Shown: piece after piece, positions 47,510 through 58,515 of the stretch | Layout: the number at the start of each line of letters is the position of its first letter | How positions within the stretch are numbered: the stretch's first letter is position 1 | From: Antitrichia curtipendula | Taxonomy: Eukaryota > Streptophyta > Bryopsida > Hypnales > Leucodontaceae | Assembly (NCBI GenBank): GCA_951230915.1 | Contig: OX579638.1 | Location: 33,580,322 to 33,644,321 of the forward strand | Direction of reading: 5' to 3' | DNA: 64,000 nucleotides | Position numbers and translations under genes: made by a program | The notes under the pieces: model-generated | Database searches by the model: none | The model's input: only the letters and a program-made list of their open reading frames with translations | What the model was told of the DNA's origin: nothing

Positions 47510-48418
47510 TTTACCCCTAAAGTTTCAAGGCCATTTTTCTATCCAAAAACACTCAAAATTGCCATTTTTGTTGTATTTGCCCAATAAAATAGTAAAGATA
47601 ATTTTTTAAGAAATTAACCATAGGACCTTGTACTTGACTTGTCTTAGATCATGCAATAAAAGTTTCATGAAGTTTGACCATACATATTGGATGATATTAG
47701 CATTAAAAGTCGGAAATTTTTATTTTTTTAAATTTTAGCCTGCAATTTTAGATGACTTTGAACACCATTTGTGGAATTTTTTTGCACTACGCACTTTGAA
47801 TTAAAATTTTCTTATGTTTTAAAAATTGAGTTGAAAGTCTATGAAAAAAATTCAAAAAAACACAATTGATTTTCATTCTTTAAGTAGAAGTAAGTCTAAG
47901 GTTGAAAGATAGACTAAATTGTTAATACCTCTAAGATGGAACTAAAACACAATAATCCCAATAGTGAGATTTTTCTAGAAAGTATACTTAACCTAATCTA
48001 ATAATTTTTTGAAAAAAAATGTGAAAATTGCATTCAAAAATGAATTCTATAAGTTATTTTTTGAAGAAGATGCTTAGACTGCCCAAAAAACAAGATTGTC
48101 CATACCTTTCTCATCACTCGTCCAAGTAGAATGAATCAAAGCTTCACATGTGATATTTTAGGGAAAAAAATTTAACAATTTAAATTTGACTTTTTGTGAT
48201 TTTTTTAATGCCACCCGCCAACCTCCATTTTCGGCTAATTATGCCATAACTTTTGTTCCAAAGCATTCATTGAAACAAAAATTGTATTCCTATGAATCTT
48301 ATGTATTTTTATAACTTTACCAAAAGTTTCAAAAAACTATAGTGAATATTGAGACTATATAAACCTACCCAAGGTTGCATTTTGGCCCTTGTAGGGCCAA
48401 TGGGACTTTAGGGTTTAA
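47510..48418. mobile_element. TTAA-bounded element E5
   Basis: 909 bp from TTTACCCCTAAAG (left TTAA mutated to TTTA) to CTTTAGGGTTTAA. Same orientation as E3. A second CCCCTAAAG directly follows the right end, so two elements or an end duplication may abut here. Confidence 0.55.
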
Positions 48419-48769
48419 CCCCTAAAGTTTGGACCCCATGTCCAAATTTTGAACAAACGGACACAAACACAAACACAAACATGTCCCAAACAATCTGTTC
48501 TTCGTTTGAAACTCCCTAGGGATTGAGCCACTTGACTTCTTAGGCTACAAACTCCGTCATTGTAAGCAAAACGGTATTGAATTTGGTGGTTTCTCTTTCG
48601 TTTTCCATGTAGAAGCAAACCGAAACAGACTTCGACCGCCCTTCCTTGAAGTTACTACCAGTTGGCTTCTTACAAGCAGATCCTAAATCCAATGACGGAG
48701 TGCATCTTTGGGGCGGTAACCTATTCTTAAAACAAAATAGGATCGGACCACCCATTTCCAACCAGGGAC

Positions 48770-49710
48770 CAATTCCCAACCGGTAGTGCCCCTATTTTCA
48801 ATCAAGGCTTGTAATGTGTTTTTTACTCTTTTTTAGCTTTGGAACTAGTAAGATCATGACACATGTCTTAAAGTATGCAAAAAATAACAAGAATTTCTTA
48901 AAATTCGTTATTTTTGCACTTGGCCGTTTAAAATTGCACTTACTAATTGTAAGAGAAAGTTCATTTCATCACCAACAAGGGGGGTCATTTTGCATAATCT
49001 GTAGCTGAACCGTCGGACCCCACGCATGCACGCAGGGTCGCCCTGGAATTTTTTTTTTTTTTTTAATTTGTTTGTTTGTTTGTTTGTTTACAACCATGAC
49101 CCCGAGGAGCTCCGTGGGGTCTAATGTAGAGGAAGAAGAAAATGAAAGAAAATAAGGTTGAATGGGGTTTATATAGAGAAAAAAACCCTAATTTTGAAAA
49201 CCCTAAAAAAACCCTAAAAAATTAGGGATTTTTTCTCTATATAAACCCCATTCAATCTTATTTTCTTTCATTTTCTTCTTCCTCCACATTAGACTCCGCG
49301 GAGCTCCTCGGGATCATGGCTGTAAACAAACAAACAAACAAACAAACAAAACAAAACAAAAAATTGGTGCGACCCCGCGTACATGCGTGGGGTCCGATGG
49401 TTCAACTACAGTAGTATGACAAATAGTGCACTTGGTCAAGTGCATAAATCACTAATTCTGTGTCGGGTCACTTCAAAATAGATATTAGGAAGCTAGTTCT
49501 TGAGTGATCAGAATTGGAAGACTCTAGTGATTGAGAATTGGTTCGGAACACTTTTTGGCTCCCAAAATTCACAGAAATTGCAGTTTTCCCAAAAAATTCT
49601 GAAAATTTTGCAATCTTAGTATTTTCTATCTTCCTACACGGGAAAAACCTCCATCGCATTCAATTGCTCACCATCTGTGCCACAGGAGCTTAAGTGATTA
49701 GGTATAGGTG
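48770..49710. repeat. Dispersed repeat R2, copy 1 (split by a foldback element)
   Basis: The parts at 48800-48900 and 49480-49710 match 53400-53800: shared phrases include 'acacatgtcttaaagta'-like, 'ttggctcccaaaattcaca', 'gggaaaaac' and 'tgctcaccatctg'. The foldback element at 48999-49411 separates the two parts and probably inserted into R2. Confidence 0.5.
48999..49411. mobile_element. Foldback element with outward TATA boxes and ACCCTAAA core
   Basis: Arms of about 190 bp (48999-49190 and 49222-49411) pair closely, tips 'ctgtagctgaaccgtcgga' and its inverse. Each arm holds 'ctctatataaacccc' pointing outward (about 49169 on minus, about 49238 on plus), then a pyrimidine-rich leader, then a G/C-rich 'gagctcc' block with an ATG ('tcatggctgtaaac' in the right arm). 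The centre has several 'accctaaa' units. (TTTG)n and (AAAC)n runs lie near the ends. It looks like a promoter and 5' leader duplicated head-to-head. Confidence 0.75.
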
Positions 49711-49788
49711 GTCCGACCTTAGGATGTAACCTTTACAGATCTTAATGTTGAACAATTCTTTTGCAGAATCAAGCAAAGAACAAGCTTC

Positions 49789-50722
49789 TTAACCCCTAAA
49801 GGACCAGCATGTGTTTTTTGGCAGTATAAAAAATTTAGGCAGGTACCTATGACTAGAGATTTTCATGTTTTTGTCTGAAATTTTAATAGAAGTTGTGCGT
49901 GAGGAATATCTTTCATATGCACTGAATTTCATGACATTTGGAAATACGAGTCAAAAGTTATGGCCTAATATGTAACTTTTTTTCTTGGCCGGGCAGCTTG
50001 GGCAGATCACAAAAAAACACTTTTTTCAGAAACGAAAATTTGAAATTGGTTTCCTAGAGTTATATATACATGGAAAGCTTTGAATCATTCCATTTTGATC
50101 AATGAGTCAAAAGTTATGAGGAATTTTAGATTGCGGGCAATTATGGAATCTCTACTTTGAAATAAACTTTGAAATCCATTATCTTACTCAATTTTCAATA
50201 TTTTTTGAAAAGAATAAAATCCTAGGATGTAGATTGTTTATTACAACATTTTGACCATTGGGATTGGCATTTTCCAATTCCATACTTAAATTCTTAATAA
50301 TTTTGTATTTTGAATCATTCTCTACTTCGTTCTACTTACTATTTTTTTCCTATATGTTGTACAATTCCAAATGATGAGAAATTTTTTAAGCATGTAGCCA
50401 ACTTGTCTGGGAAAAAGAATTCAGAGAAGCACCACCATCTTGGAAATTTTTTCATAGAAAAGTGAGCTTCTGAAGTGCTTTTGCCCGGTTTTTTGCAGGG
50501 TCAAAAAAACAATTTCAGTGATTTTGAATGCTTGTATCTTGCAATCCACGCGGTGGAAATTTCTGAAATTTTTATCACATGTTCTCAAGTCAGCATACTA
50601 CAAGGTCCTAGGGTTACATGTATCAAAAAAAGTTTCTTTTTCAAAATTTTGATACGTGTACTAAAAATGGCAGTTCTTGGGCATTTTCGCTGAAAACATA
50701 GGCACGGTACTTTAGGGGTTAA
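49789..50722. mobile_element. TTAA-bounded element E6
   Basis: 934 bp, from TTAACCCCTAAAGG to TACTTTAGGGGTTAA, in reverse orientation to E3. Internal landmarks such as 'atgagtcaaaagttatgagg' (about 50100) and 'cttgcaatcca' (about 50540) are the inverse of E3 blocks. No transposase. Confidence 0.7.
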
Positions 50723-51091
50723 CTTATTATTATTACACCAAGGGGGCGCCCTGAACAGCCACATGAATCAGCCGGGCCAACCAAAGCCCGCCCGGCTTTG
50801 AATTCCGTCATTAAACTGAAATTACAGAGCTTCGAAGCACGTGGGGGAGTCCCAAGTGGGTGCCCGAAAGGAGTGGCTTTGGAGTGAATTAAGTTCGTTG
50901 GAGTTTCGCCATGGGGACGGAAGCCGGAGCTTAATTGAGGGAGGCTCGGCTCGTGCAAGGCGTGAGCCAGCCTTGCATCAATGCGGTGAAGTCGGTATTG
51001 TAAATTGTGTTTTCATTCATTCTTAGAAGATGGTCACCGAAAAAGGAGCACTCACTGGTGCTGCGAGGTACAGACTAATGACGGAGTGCGT
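50723..51091. other. G/C-rich unique segment between two TTAA elements
   Basis: About 370 bp with balanced to G/C-rich sequence ('gggggcgccctg', 'gcccgcccggctttg', 'gccatggggacggaagccgg'), unlike both flanking elements. Open frames 50719-50958 (minus) and 50841-51026 (plus) overlap each other and are unrecognised. It could be a gene relic or part of another element. Confidence 0.3.
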
Positions 51092-52073
51092 TTAACCCCT
51101 CACCGCCCAAGGGGACAAAAAGTGTCCTCACATCGTCTAGCAGTCAACTTCAAAGTGCTGTAACTTTCGCATCCAGTGTCCAAATTCAATAAAACTTGTT
51201 GGCAAAGTTGCGCATACTAGTCTATATTTTGTGATAAAATTTTCATATCTATCCAATATGTACTGAGTTTTTGAAAGCCATTCGAAGTTCACAGGTTCAA
51301 TTTGAATTCACCACACTGCATTGAGATGGATGCAGCTTTGGGGGCTTATATCTTTTTCATCAAATGTTAGTTTTAAATAAAATTTGTTGAGTTTTTCTCC
51401 CCATAAAGTCTAATTATTGTGGTAAAATTTTCATGTCAATCCAAGTTGTTTTGAATGCTTGGGAGCAATTCGAAGTTCAAAATCCAGACCTTTTTGCATT
51501 ACAATGAACTTCAGCGGCTTATAACTTCTTCAGACAGGGTTTGTTTTCAATTCTTTTTGTTGGAAAAGTTTTGCATACTAGTTTAGTTCTTGTGGTAAAA
51601 ATTTCCTATCAATCCAAGAAGTTATGATTGACTGAGAAGCATTTTAATAGAGGTAGGTTCAGCCATAGATGTATTTTTGTGCTACTTTTTTCACTGTTTT
51701 TTGACATTTCAAAACAATTTCGCAAACGCAATGAGTCAATTGAATGATTTTTTTCTTCCACCCAAGTGTTTGTCTTTTGGTTTTGAAACACTTTGTAGTT
51801 TAAATTTTTTTCATTTGAGTGGGTTTAGAAATCAAATTTCACCTCCAAATGTGTTTTTAGGAAAATTTCAGCATCTTTTTTCAACACTAAAACATTATAA
51901 TCTTTCAATCTATACGGTAAAATGACCCCAAATTTTATTTACACCATCTAAAACATGCACACTACAAAATTGTACGGTTGAGATTTTCATATCTTCCTCA
52001 CATTTAGACTTATAACACTTGAAAAGCAAGGTTGTTTTCTGACATGATTAGGCCTTGGGCAGTGAGGGGTTAA
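51092..52073. mobile_element. TTAA-bounded element E7 (distinct subfamily)
   Basis: 982 bp. Left tip TTAACCCCTCACCGCCCAAG and right tip, inverted, TTAACCCCTCACTGCCCAAG: 19 of 20 bases match. The interior is built of about three diverged units of 150-180 bp (starting near 51158, 51340 and 51510), each with 'cttataactt'-type start, a 'catactagtct' step and 'tcaatccaa'. Non-coding. Confidence 0.7.
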
Positions 52074-53394
52074 CCCTAGAAGGACACGGGGGGGTTGAAA
52101 CCGTGGGAATCAATTGGTATTAAAAAAAACAAAAAAAACCTCATTTGAAGTCAAAATACTGTAGAAGATCTCTACTTTCCAAAACTAATTCCATGGATGA
52201 ATAGTTGTATTTTTCTGTCCTACATAGGAGAATGCCTTGTCATTCATCAGACACTAAACGTCTGCGCCGTCCTTTCTGGGTTAAGCCCTAAGAGAGCCCT
52301 GCCCTGTTGGAGGGGAATGTACTGTACTGTACATATTTAGCCTTTCAACTTCAAGTACATAAACTGTTAGTTACGAACTACTGTTAACGAAATGGAATGG
52401 AAACCTGAGGTCCAGTCAGTGATACCCGTCACAGTCCAAATCTACGACAAATGTAATCGAACGACATTCCCCCAGCAAACTCTTCGTTATCAATTTAACC
52501 TTCACGCTCATTTGTCGCACTTCTTCAAATATATAAAAAAAAAGAGTACAAAGTGATTGATCGGAGACTGAAGCAAAGGAAGCAGTAAGTGAGGAGAGCG
52601 TGACGAGTGGCATGGGTTGATTCATTGGAGCCCCAAATCAGGATAATCAATCCAGGCACAGAAAACAACTGATCAAAATGGCAACCAGAAGTGGAAGCTC
52701 ACCAGGATTTGGAATCTAGGAATATCGCTACTTCGCTACGGGTGTGGGAGTACGGGAAATGAAGCACCAAAGTGTCAAGCACGCCCAGTACCCAACATCA
52801 TGTACAGACTCCTCTGTCCCACTGATAACCTCCAAATCAAGCAGAATTTTTGTCCAACTAAAAAGCTCCGTTTCTTGATTTTGAACATTGAATAAGTGTT
52901 CGTCGTATTGAAAAACCTTGTGGGGGGCAAGTGAAACAATCTAGGTGCATTCCTTTGGCCTAGCAAGTTTGGTCTTGCTCATATAAGGCACCTTAGTTGT
53001 ACAAATTGCTTCTTTAGATAGTAGTGTTGATGATGCATTTCGAGTGACCACATCAACACTATAAAAGTTTGTTTGTAAAGTGGGCTAGTTTTTTTCATTG
53101 CACATATTTTGGTTGGGATACACATTTCTAGAAACCTATTGTAGCCACCACCCTTTAAATCGTTTATAATCATGACAGTGCTGGCAGCATTTACAAAATA
53201 TGCTCAAATATTGTACTTTCCACATGGATTTTAGGTGCCTAAATGACAATGCCTAAGCTGGAGATTTTGCATAGATCTAAATGAAAGCTCATTTGTTCTT
53301 GAATACATGAAATGCTAGCACTGTGACTAAAAATACAGTTAATCCCTAGAAAAGAAGAATTTTGGAGGTTTTTAGTGGGATAGGGGGAATAGGG
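52074..53394. other. Intergenic, no gene seen
   Basis: Mixed composition with no recognisable gene. Minus frames at 52416-52625, 52775-52966 and 52979-53173 are unrecognised and short. Confidence 0.4.
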
Positions 53395-53800
53395 TGCAAT
53401 GATTTCTAATGTACCAAGGCTGACCAAGGCTGGAACACATTTCCAACCGAAGCTTGGAATGATTTTTTTTTGTTCTTTTCAAGGGACGGTGGGACTAATA
53501 TTAAGGTCTAAACACATGTCTCAAAGTAGTGAGCAAGAAAGTAGGAAGTATATTGAGATTGAAAGTATTGTAGTTCTTGAAGGATCAAAATTGGAAGACC
53601 CTAGGCATTGGCTACTGCTAAAGTGCACTTTCTGGCTCCCAAATTTCACAATAATTTCAAAGAAGAGAATAAAATTCTGAAAAAAATTTCAGTCCACATA
53701 ATTATTTCCTATCTTGCTACGTGGGAAAAACTGATTTCCGCCACCTCATACTGCTCACCATCTGCTCCAAATTGCTTAAATGATCGGCTACTGATGCCTC
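53395..53800. repeat. Dispersed repeat R2, copy 2
   Basis: Matches the flanks of the foldback element at 48.8-49.7 kb in the same orientation and shows what R2 looks like without that insertion ('aggatcaaaattggaagac', 'tggctcccaaatttcacaa', 'gctcaccatctgctcc'). Confidence 0.5.
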
Positions 53801-53959
53801 TAAGTATGAGCTTATAACTATTTAGGTGTTGACAACGGCGTTGAAATTGAGGTACATGTCGGCGTACCATTGAGTTAAGACTATAGTTACGCACGTAGTT
53901 CGAAGCAGCTCCGGAGTCCCTCCCAACTGATGTGAGATTCTGTTGTTGAATTCAGTCCT

Positions 53960-54390
53960 TCCTTGTCTGGGGTGGAGCTAGATTCATCAGAGTTGACCTC
54001 GCAGTCCTCCCGGTCCGAGATTCACCTGCCCTGCGTCTGTCTCCGACTGGATGTCCCGCCTCATCGTCTCCACCTTCACGCCACCCGGCCTTTCCGCTCG
54101 TGCAGTGAACCTTTGCAACTGCAGGAAAACGATCGAAGCCTCTCTCCCTTCACAGTTCACAGTTCCCACTACGCTGTTGACTGGCCAGGAATTCTCTTAA
54201 GAAATGACAGCGCAACAGCCACGCGGCAGAGTAAGTTCGAAAATCATCCAACAATCGCAGATTGTTCTCAGGTTAATTTGTTCTCTCCAAGGAGGACTCG
54301 GGCTTAACTTGACCTGCTGCGTGAGCTGGGCCTTATATAGGGCATCCTCATCAGTGCACTCCGCCAACTGCCTCTCCAAATAAACTTCTA
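53960..54390 (-). other. G/C-rich island with TATA box, possible minus-strand 5' exon
   Basis: A balanced-composition island in A/T-rich DNA. On the minus strand 'gccctatataagg' (about 54327-54339) is followed by a leader and, at 54169, an ATG frame of 60 codons (54169-53987). No partner exon or family is recognised. The TATA context resembles that of the germin-like gene ('tataaggcc'). It may be a silent remnant or the first exon of an unseen gene. Confidence 0.3.
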
Positions 54391-55114
54391 CAGTGACTCA
54401 TGAACCATTGAGTCAGTATTAGAGACATGATTTGTACAGTGTTCACAAAACCATAGCACAAGGATGAGTGAAGAAGAAGTAAAAGTACAGTGAAAACAGA
54501 AGTTGTAGTATGTGAGGTACTTCACACTTCTATACATATTATAATCACAATTCAAAAGTTAATGAATCATCTCAAAATTTGCAACTCAATCTACAAACTC
54601 AATTTTGACTCCTTTTCTAAAAGCACTAGAACAAAATTTAAAAATTGTTTTTTCAATACCACAAAATTAGTCACATATCTTGGAATGTCTTTATACATTA
54701 GACTATAACACCCATCTTTACTGAAATGATCAAAAATTAACCTTTATACAATCATTTGAAAACTTTACAAATGCATTTTGTACAAATTGTGTAAATACAA
54801 TTTGAAGACTTCTATATCCTATACCATCGAATGATCAATAGTATAGGATATTCTTGGCACTGAGAAAGAATCTATGAGTTGCCTACGAGATGCAACATCT
54901 TGTTGAAATTGCAATGTTTTTGATACAAATGTCATATTGAAAAAACTCTAATAATTTGTTGAATGTATGAGTACGTGGGGTTTACTTTCGGTTGTCCAGT
55001 TTTCCAATCCGAAATTTCTTTTGTCAATATCGCGTGCTTTTCGAGAAGACTTCCAAACAAGAAAACAATACTTAAGTTCTAATACCACGTAAGTCAAAGT
55101 CAATAATAAATATT
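54391..55114. other. Intergenic, no gene seen
   Basis: A/T-rich. A small inverted repeat 'atatcctatac' / 'gtataggatat' lies at about 54812-54851. Confidence 0.4.
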
Positions 55115-55335
55115 GATTTGCTGGTCTGTTTTGCCGCGTGCATTATGAGATCAGAGATGGTGCCTCTCCTCAGAAGCCACCCAAAACCATTCATGATTTC
55201 CCAATTCCGGTACAACCAGTGTGAGTTAGTTGTAAGTGGAGTCGAGCCAGGAAAACGGGGACAAGAGACTTCGCTCTCACTGTGGATTGGATACGTTGCA
55301 AGCCGATTCCTTGTTCTTGGGCTCGCAATGAAGCT
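55115..55335 (+). other. Possible plastid-derived insert (tRNA-intron-like)
   Basis: The segment is far less A/T-rich than its flanks. Its plus-strand reading 'MVPLLRSHPKPFMISQFRYN' and then 'VVSGVEPGKRG' recalls a small frame found in plastid tRNA-intron DNA of the inverted repeat (trnA-UGC type). If right, it is a nuclear copy of plastid DNA. The memory is imprecise and both strands stay open, so it is not called as a gene. Confidence 0.35.
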
Positions 55336-56575
55336 AGGTCCCTTCATTTTCTTCAATTTATTGAAAAAAAACTTGCAAGCATTCTTATTTTGGCCAAGAA
55401 ATTAAGGTGACTGACTAACTAACAAGCCTCCCTGTGAATCTGGCCTGACCGAACGGGATGATCGAGGGCGAAGGTGGCACGGCTTTTGATCTGCCTTTGA
55501 ATCCTCATGGAATCTGAAAATCAGCATGTTATAATCTATTGTAATATAAAACGTTTTGCAAAGAGACGGAGCCATGAAGATTCAAATCCCTATTTTAGTC
55601 TTCTTTAGATTACTCGAACATCTCACATTCACACTGGTCATGAGCGAGGGTCCAAATTTAAAGCTGTTTTTATTTATTACTGTATTACAGTGACTTTGTA
55701 ACTTACAATAAGTTGAACTGAAATGATTAAAAGAAGATCAATGATGCGTAACTTGTGAATGATCTTCATTGGAGTCATGAAGTCTGTTGTTTACATCCAT
55801 GAATAAGTAGATTATGGACGATTCGCAACAATAACAAAACTATCCTTCAGAGACAATTATAATAACTTAATCCGGTTGAGTTGAATTTTACGTAAGTACG
55901 TCTCATGTATTATTTGGAGTCCCTACCACAAGTTGAGTTTGAATGACAGATTTTTGAACTTGGAGCACAGAATCACAACTCAAAGACTGGTTTCACTCAT
56001 TCGCTTATCCTCTTGAATTCTCAAAATTCAACTCATGACAGGTAGAAAACTCACCTCCCTAACTTGTGCATGCATACCCACATGATTCAAGTTGTATTTT
56101 TTGAACTCAACCAAGTTTTCTAACTGAAATGTCTTCGCAGCGTGGGCCGTAAAATCCTTTTCAGAACTTATCGGTAAGAGATGCAGGCCCAAATTTCAGT
56201 GGAAAATGAAAAGGATGAGTTCAGCTTTTGTCCATGTTTCAAGAACGGAAGAAAAATAGAGGATGAGTACAGCTTTCCCCTGCCTTGCCTAATTCCTGCT
56301 CCAACACCTACAGGAGTTCTTTGTAAAGTACAAAAAAGGAAAGATTCTATTGCTCAAGTACTAAAAGGTTTTGCTGAGATTCATCAGCCCTTCAATAATT
56401 GAGAGTGCCGAACAGCCGCCGTCCCGGTACAACTGATGGTGAACCTGTTTGCATAGGATTCATGAGGAGTACGTGGCTGTGCGGACTGTGCATAGTGTTG
56501 ACAAGTAACACCTGAAATGGAGCAAAGGAATCTGGGTCTATCTGAATCTACGATCATAACTTGCCTTAACCCCTA
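55336..56575. other. Intergenic with one coding-like short frame
   Basis: The 73-codon plus frame at 56181-56402 ('PCLIPAPTPTGVLCKVQKRK') has balanced composition and no low complexity but no family I know and no clear splice context. Nothing else is supportable. Confidence 0.3.
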
Positions 56576-57710
56576 AATGCCTTTTCAGAGCTTCTTGGAA
56601 TTTGCTCTAAATTGAGCCAAAAGTCAACATTTTGATAAGTTGAATCAATTTTTCTGAATTGGAACCGTACAAATTCAAACTAGACATGCTAGAGATCACA
56701 ACTCCAACTTAACTAATCATGGACTTATCCACGAATTATGGACTTTCTCTATGATTGAAAATGTATTGGCTAGCAACTGATACTTATCTATATTTTATTT
56801 CTTTAAATTCCATTTGATCTGAACTGATGAGAGCTATCCATTTTAACTCAAATCTTTTGTATTTAGACTATATATAAATCATATTTTTATCATTCATCTA
56901 TAAATGTGATGTTATTTCTGGACTATGGATTGTCCAAAATTAGTTAAATCAAGGTTTCACATAGGAAAAGAAAACATGACAATATCATTATAGGATTGAA
57001 AAATTATAATGTTTGATCATGAGGGTATTAAAACCATGAAAATCTTTCAGCTCTCTTTTTGCATGTCAAATCTAAAAAATTGGTCACCAAAAAAATATGA
57101 GGTTGAAGGGCCTAATATGCATAACCCCAATCAATTGATGGCTTCTCAAAATCTACTCTACAATTTTTTAAGTGAATTTTTAGTGTGATTTTTTCTCCAA
57201 GATCTAGTGTATTTGAGCGGGCTCATTTCCAAGAGCCCTCAATACTACGGAAAGTCAAGATTGCAATGGATATCCTTGCACAAAATCTTGAATAGAAAAA
57301 TCATGATGAGTCATTTTCAAAATCAGATTTTTGATGCTAAAACTAGATTTTAAAAATAATTTCTCAATAATATAAATTATCAAATATGAAACCTTAATGC
57401 CATATTTAACTATTTTTGGACTTTGCAAAGTCCAAAATTGATAAAGGGACATCTAAGATAGTTGTAGACTTTGACTTCTATAGATTTTATGAATCTAGAA
57501 ATGATATAGATTTTGGACTAGGTGGTTTGAAAAATGTACAACAGGTTTAGATTTTAGATATCTATGACATCGGGAGATCTCCCGATGGACAAAGTCCAAA
57601 ATTTCCTTAAAAGTCCATAAGTAGTTAAATATGGCATCTTAGTTAGATCTTAATTATCTTAAAAAATTTGTCAACACCAAAATTTGGTCCCTCAGGCATT
57701 TAGAGGTTAA
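56576..57710. mobile_element. TTAA-bounded element E8
   Basis: 1135 bp, from TTAACCCCTAAATGCCT to the inverse of TTAACCTCTAAATGCCT. The interior differs from E1-E6, so it is another subfamily sharing the ends. A MITE directly abuts its right end. Non-coding. Confidence 0.6.
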
Positions 57711-57849
57711 GGTGAAGACACCCATTCCTGTCCTTGTATCTGATTCCATCATAATATACCCAGAGTGCACATTTTTGTAATAAGAATGTATTTTGTTGAT
57801 ACATCATGACGGAATTGAGTATAAGGACGGGAATGGGTGCTTTTCACCT
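57710..57849. mobile_element. MITE with AGGT tips and TA duplication (140 bp)
   Basis: Tips 'aggtgaagacacccattcc' and the inverse of 'aggtgaaaagcacccattcc', paired for about 40 bases, flanked by TA (57708-57709 and 57850-57851). It adjoins element E8 and shares the AGGT tip with the MITEs at 32037 and 58004. Confidence 0.7.
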
Positions 57850-58003
57850 TAAATTCAATTAGAGTTAAGACCCAAGGCAAGCATTTGGAGCTCCTCATTG
57901 ACTATAGACAAGTTGTACCAATTTTAGAGGCTTGTTGTCTCTTCAAATTTTGGAATATACCTAGAGTGGTGATCAATGACATTGTTTTATAGTGAAAATT
58001 ATA

Positions 58004-58159
58004 AGATAAACTACCCCATTCCATATCAAATGGGAGTGAGCTCATTGTGGGCTAAATTATGTTAGTGGTGTACATTCAAGTTCTGAACTATACACCCCTA
58101 ATGTAATTTTGCCCACAATGGGCTTGCTCCCATTTGGTTTGGAATGGAATAGTTTACCT
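58004..58159. mobile_element. MITE with AGGT-like tips and TA duplication (156 bp)
   Basis: Tips 'agataaactaccccattcc' and the inverse of 'aggtaaactattccattcc' are flanked by TA (58002-58003 and 58160-58161). The arms stay paired through 'caaatgggag' and 'cattgtgggc'. Confidence 0.75.
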
Positions 58160-58515
58160 TAGATGAACTAAAAGGTGATTAAGTAAATGAAAAATAGTCA
58201 ATTGAATGAAGAATTTGATAAATGTTAGAGTTTGTCTTGTGTTTGTTAAATTTGTCTTGTATATGTAAATGAGTGTTAGAAGAAGATTTAAGGAAGAATA
58301 GTACAAAGAAACACAACACCAAACTCCATTGGACCTCAATTTTGGTGCTACAAGGACTTTTGTCCCTTGTTTTTCCCAAACTCTAGCTCCTAGTCCCACA
58401 TTGTACACACTTTACAATTAACTCTATTTGGCAAACATTTGGCAATTCATTGTCACTAATAAAAAAAAAAAAAAAGCTAGCTACATATGAATCTGATATC
58501 CTTATCACTTTTAGC

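Noticed and set aside
49190..49230. Telomere repeat array
   Set aside because: Only a few imperfect CCCTAAA-like units at a foldback axis; more likely promoter telo-box motifs than an interstitial telomere.
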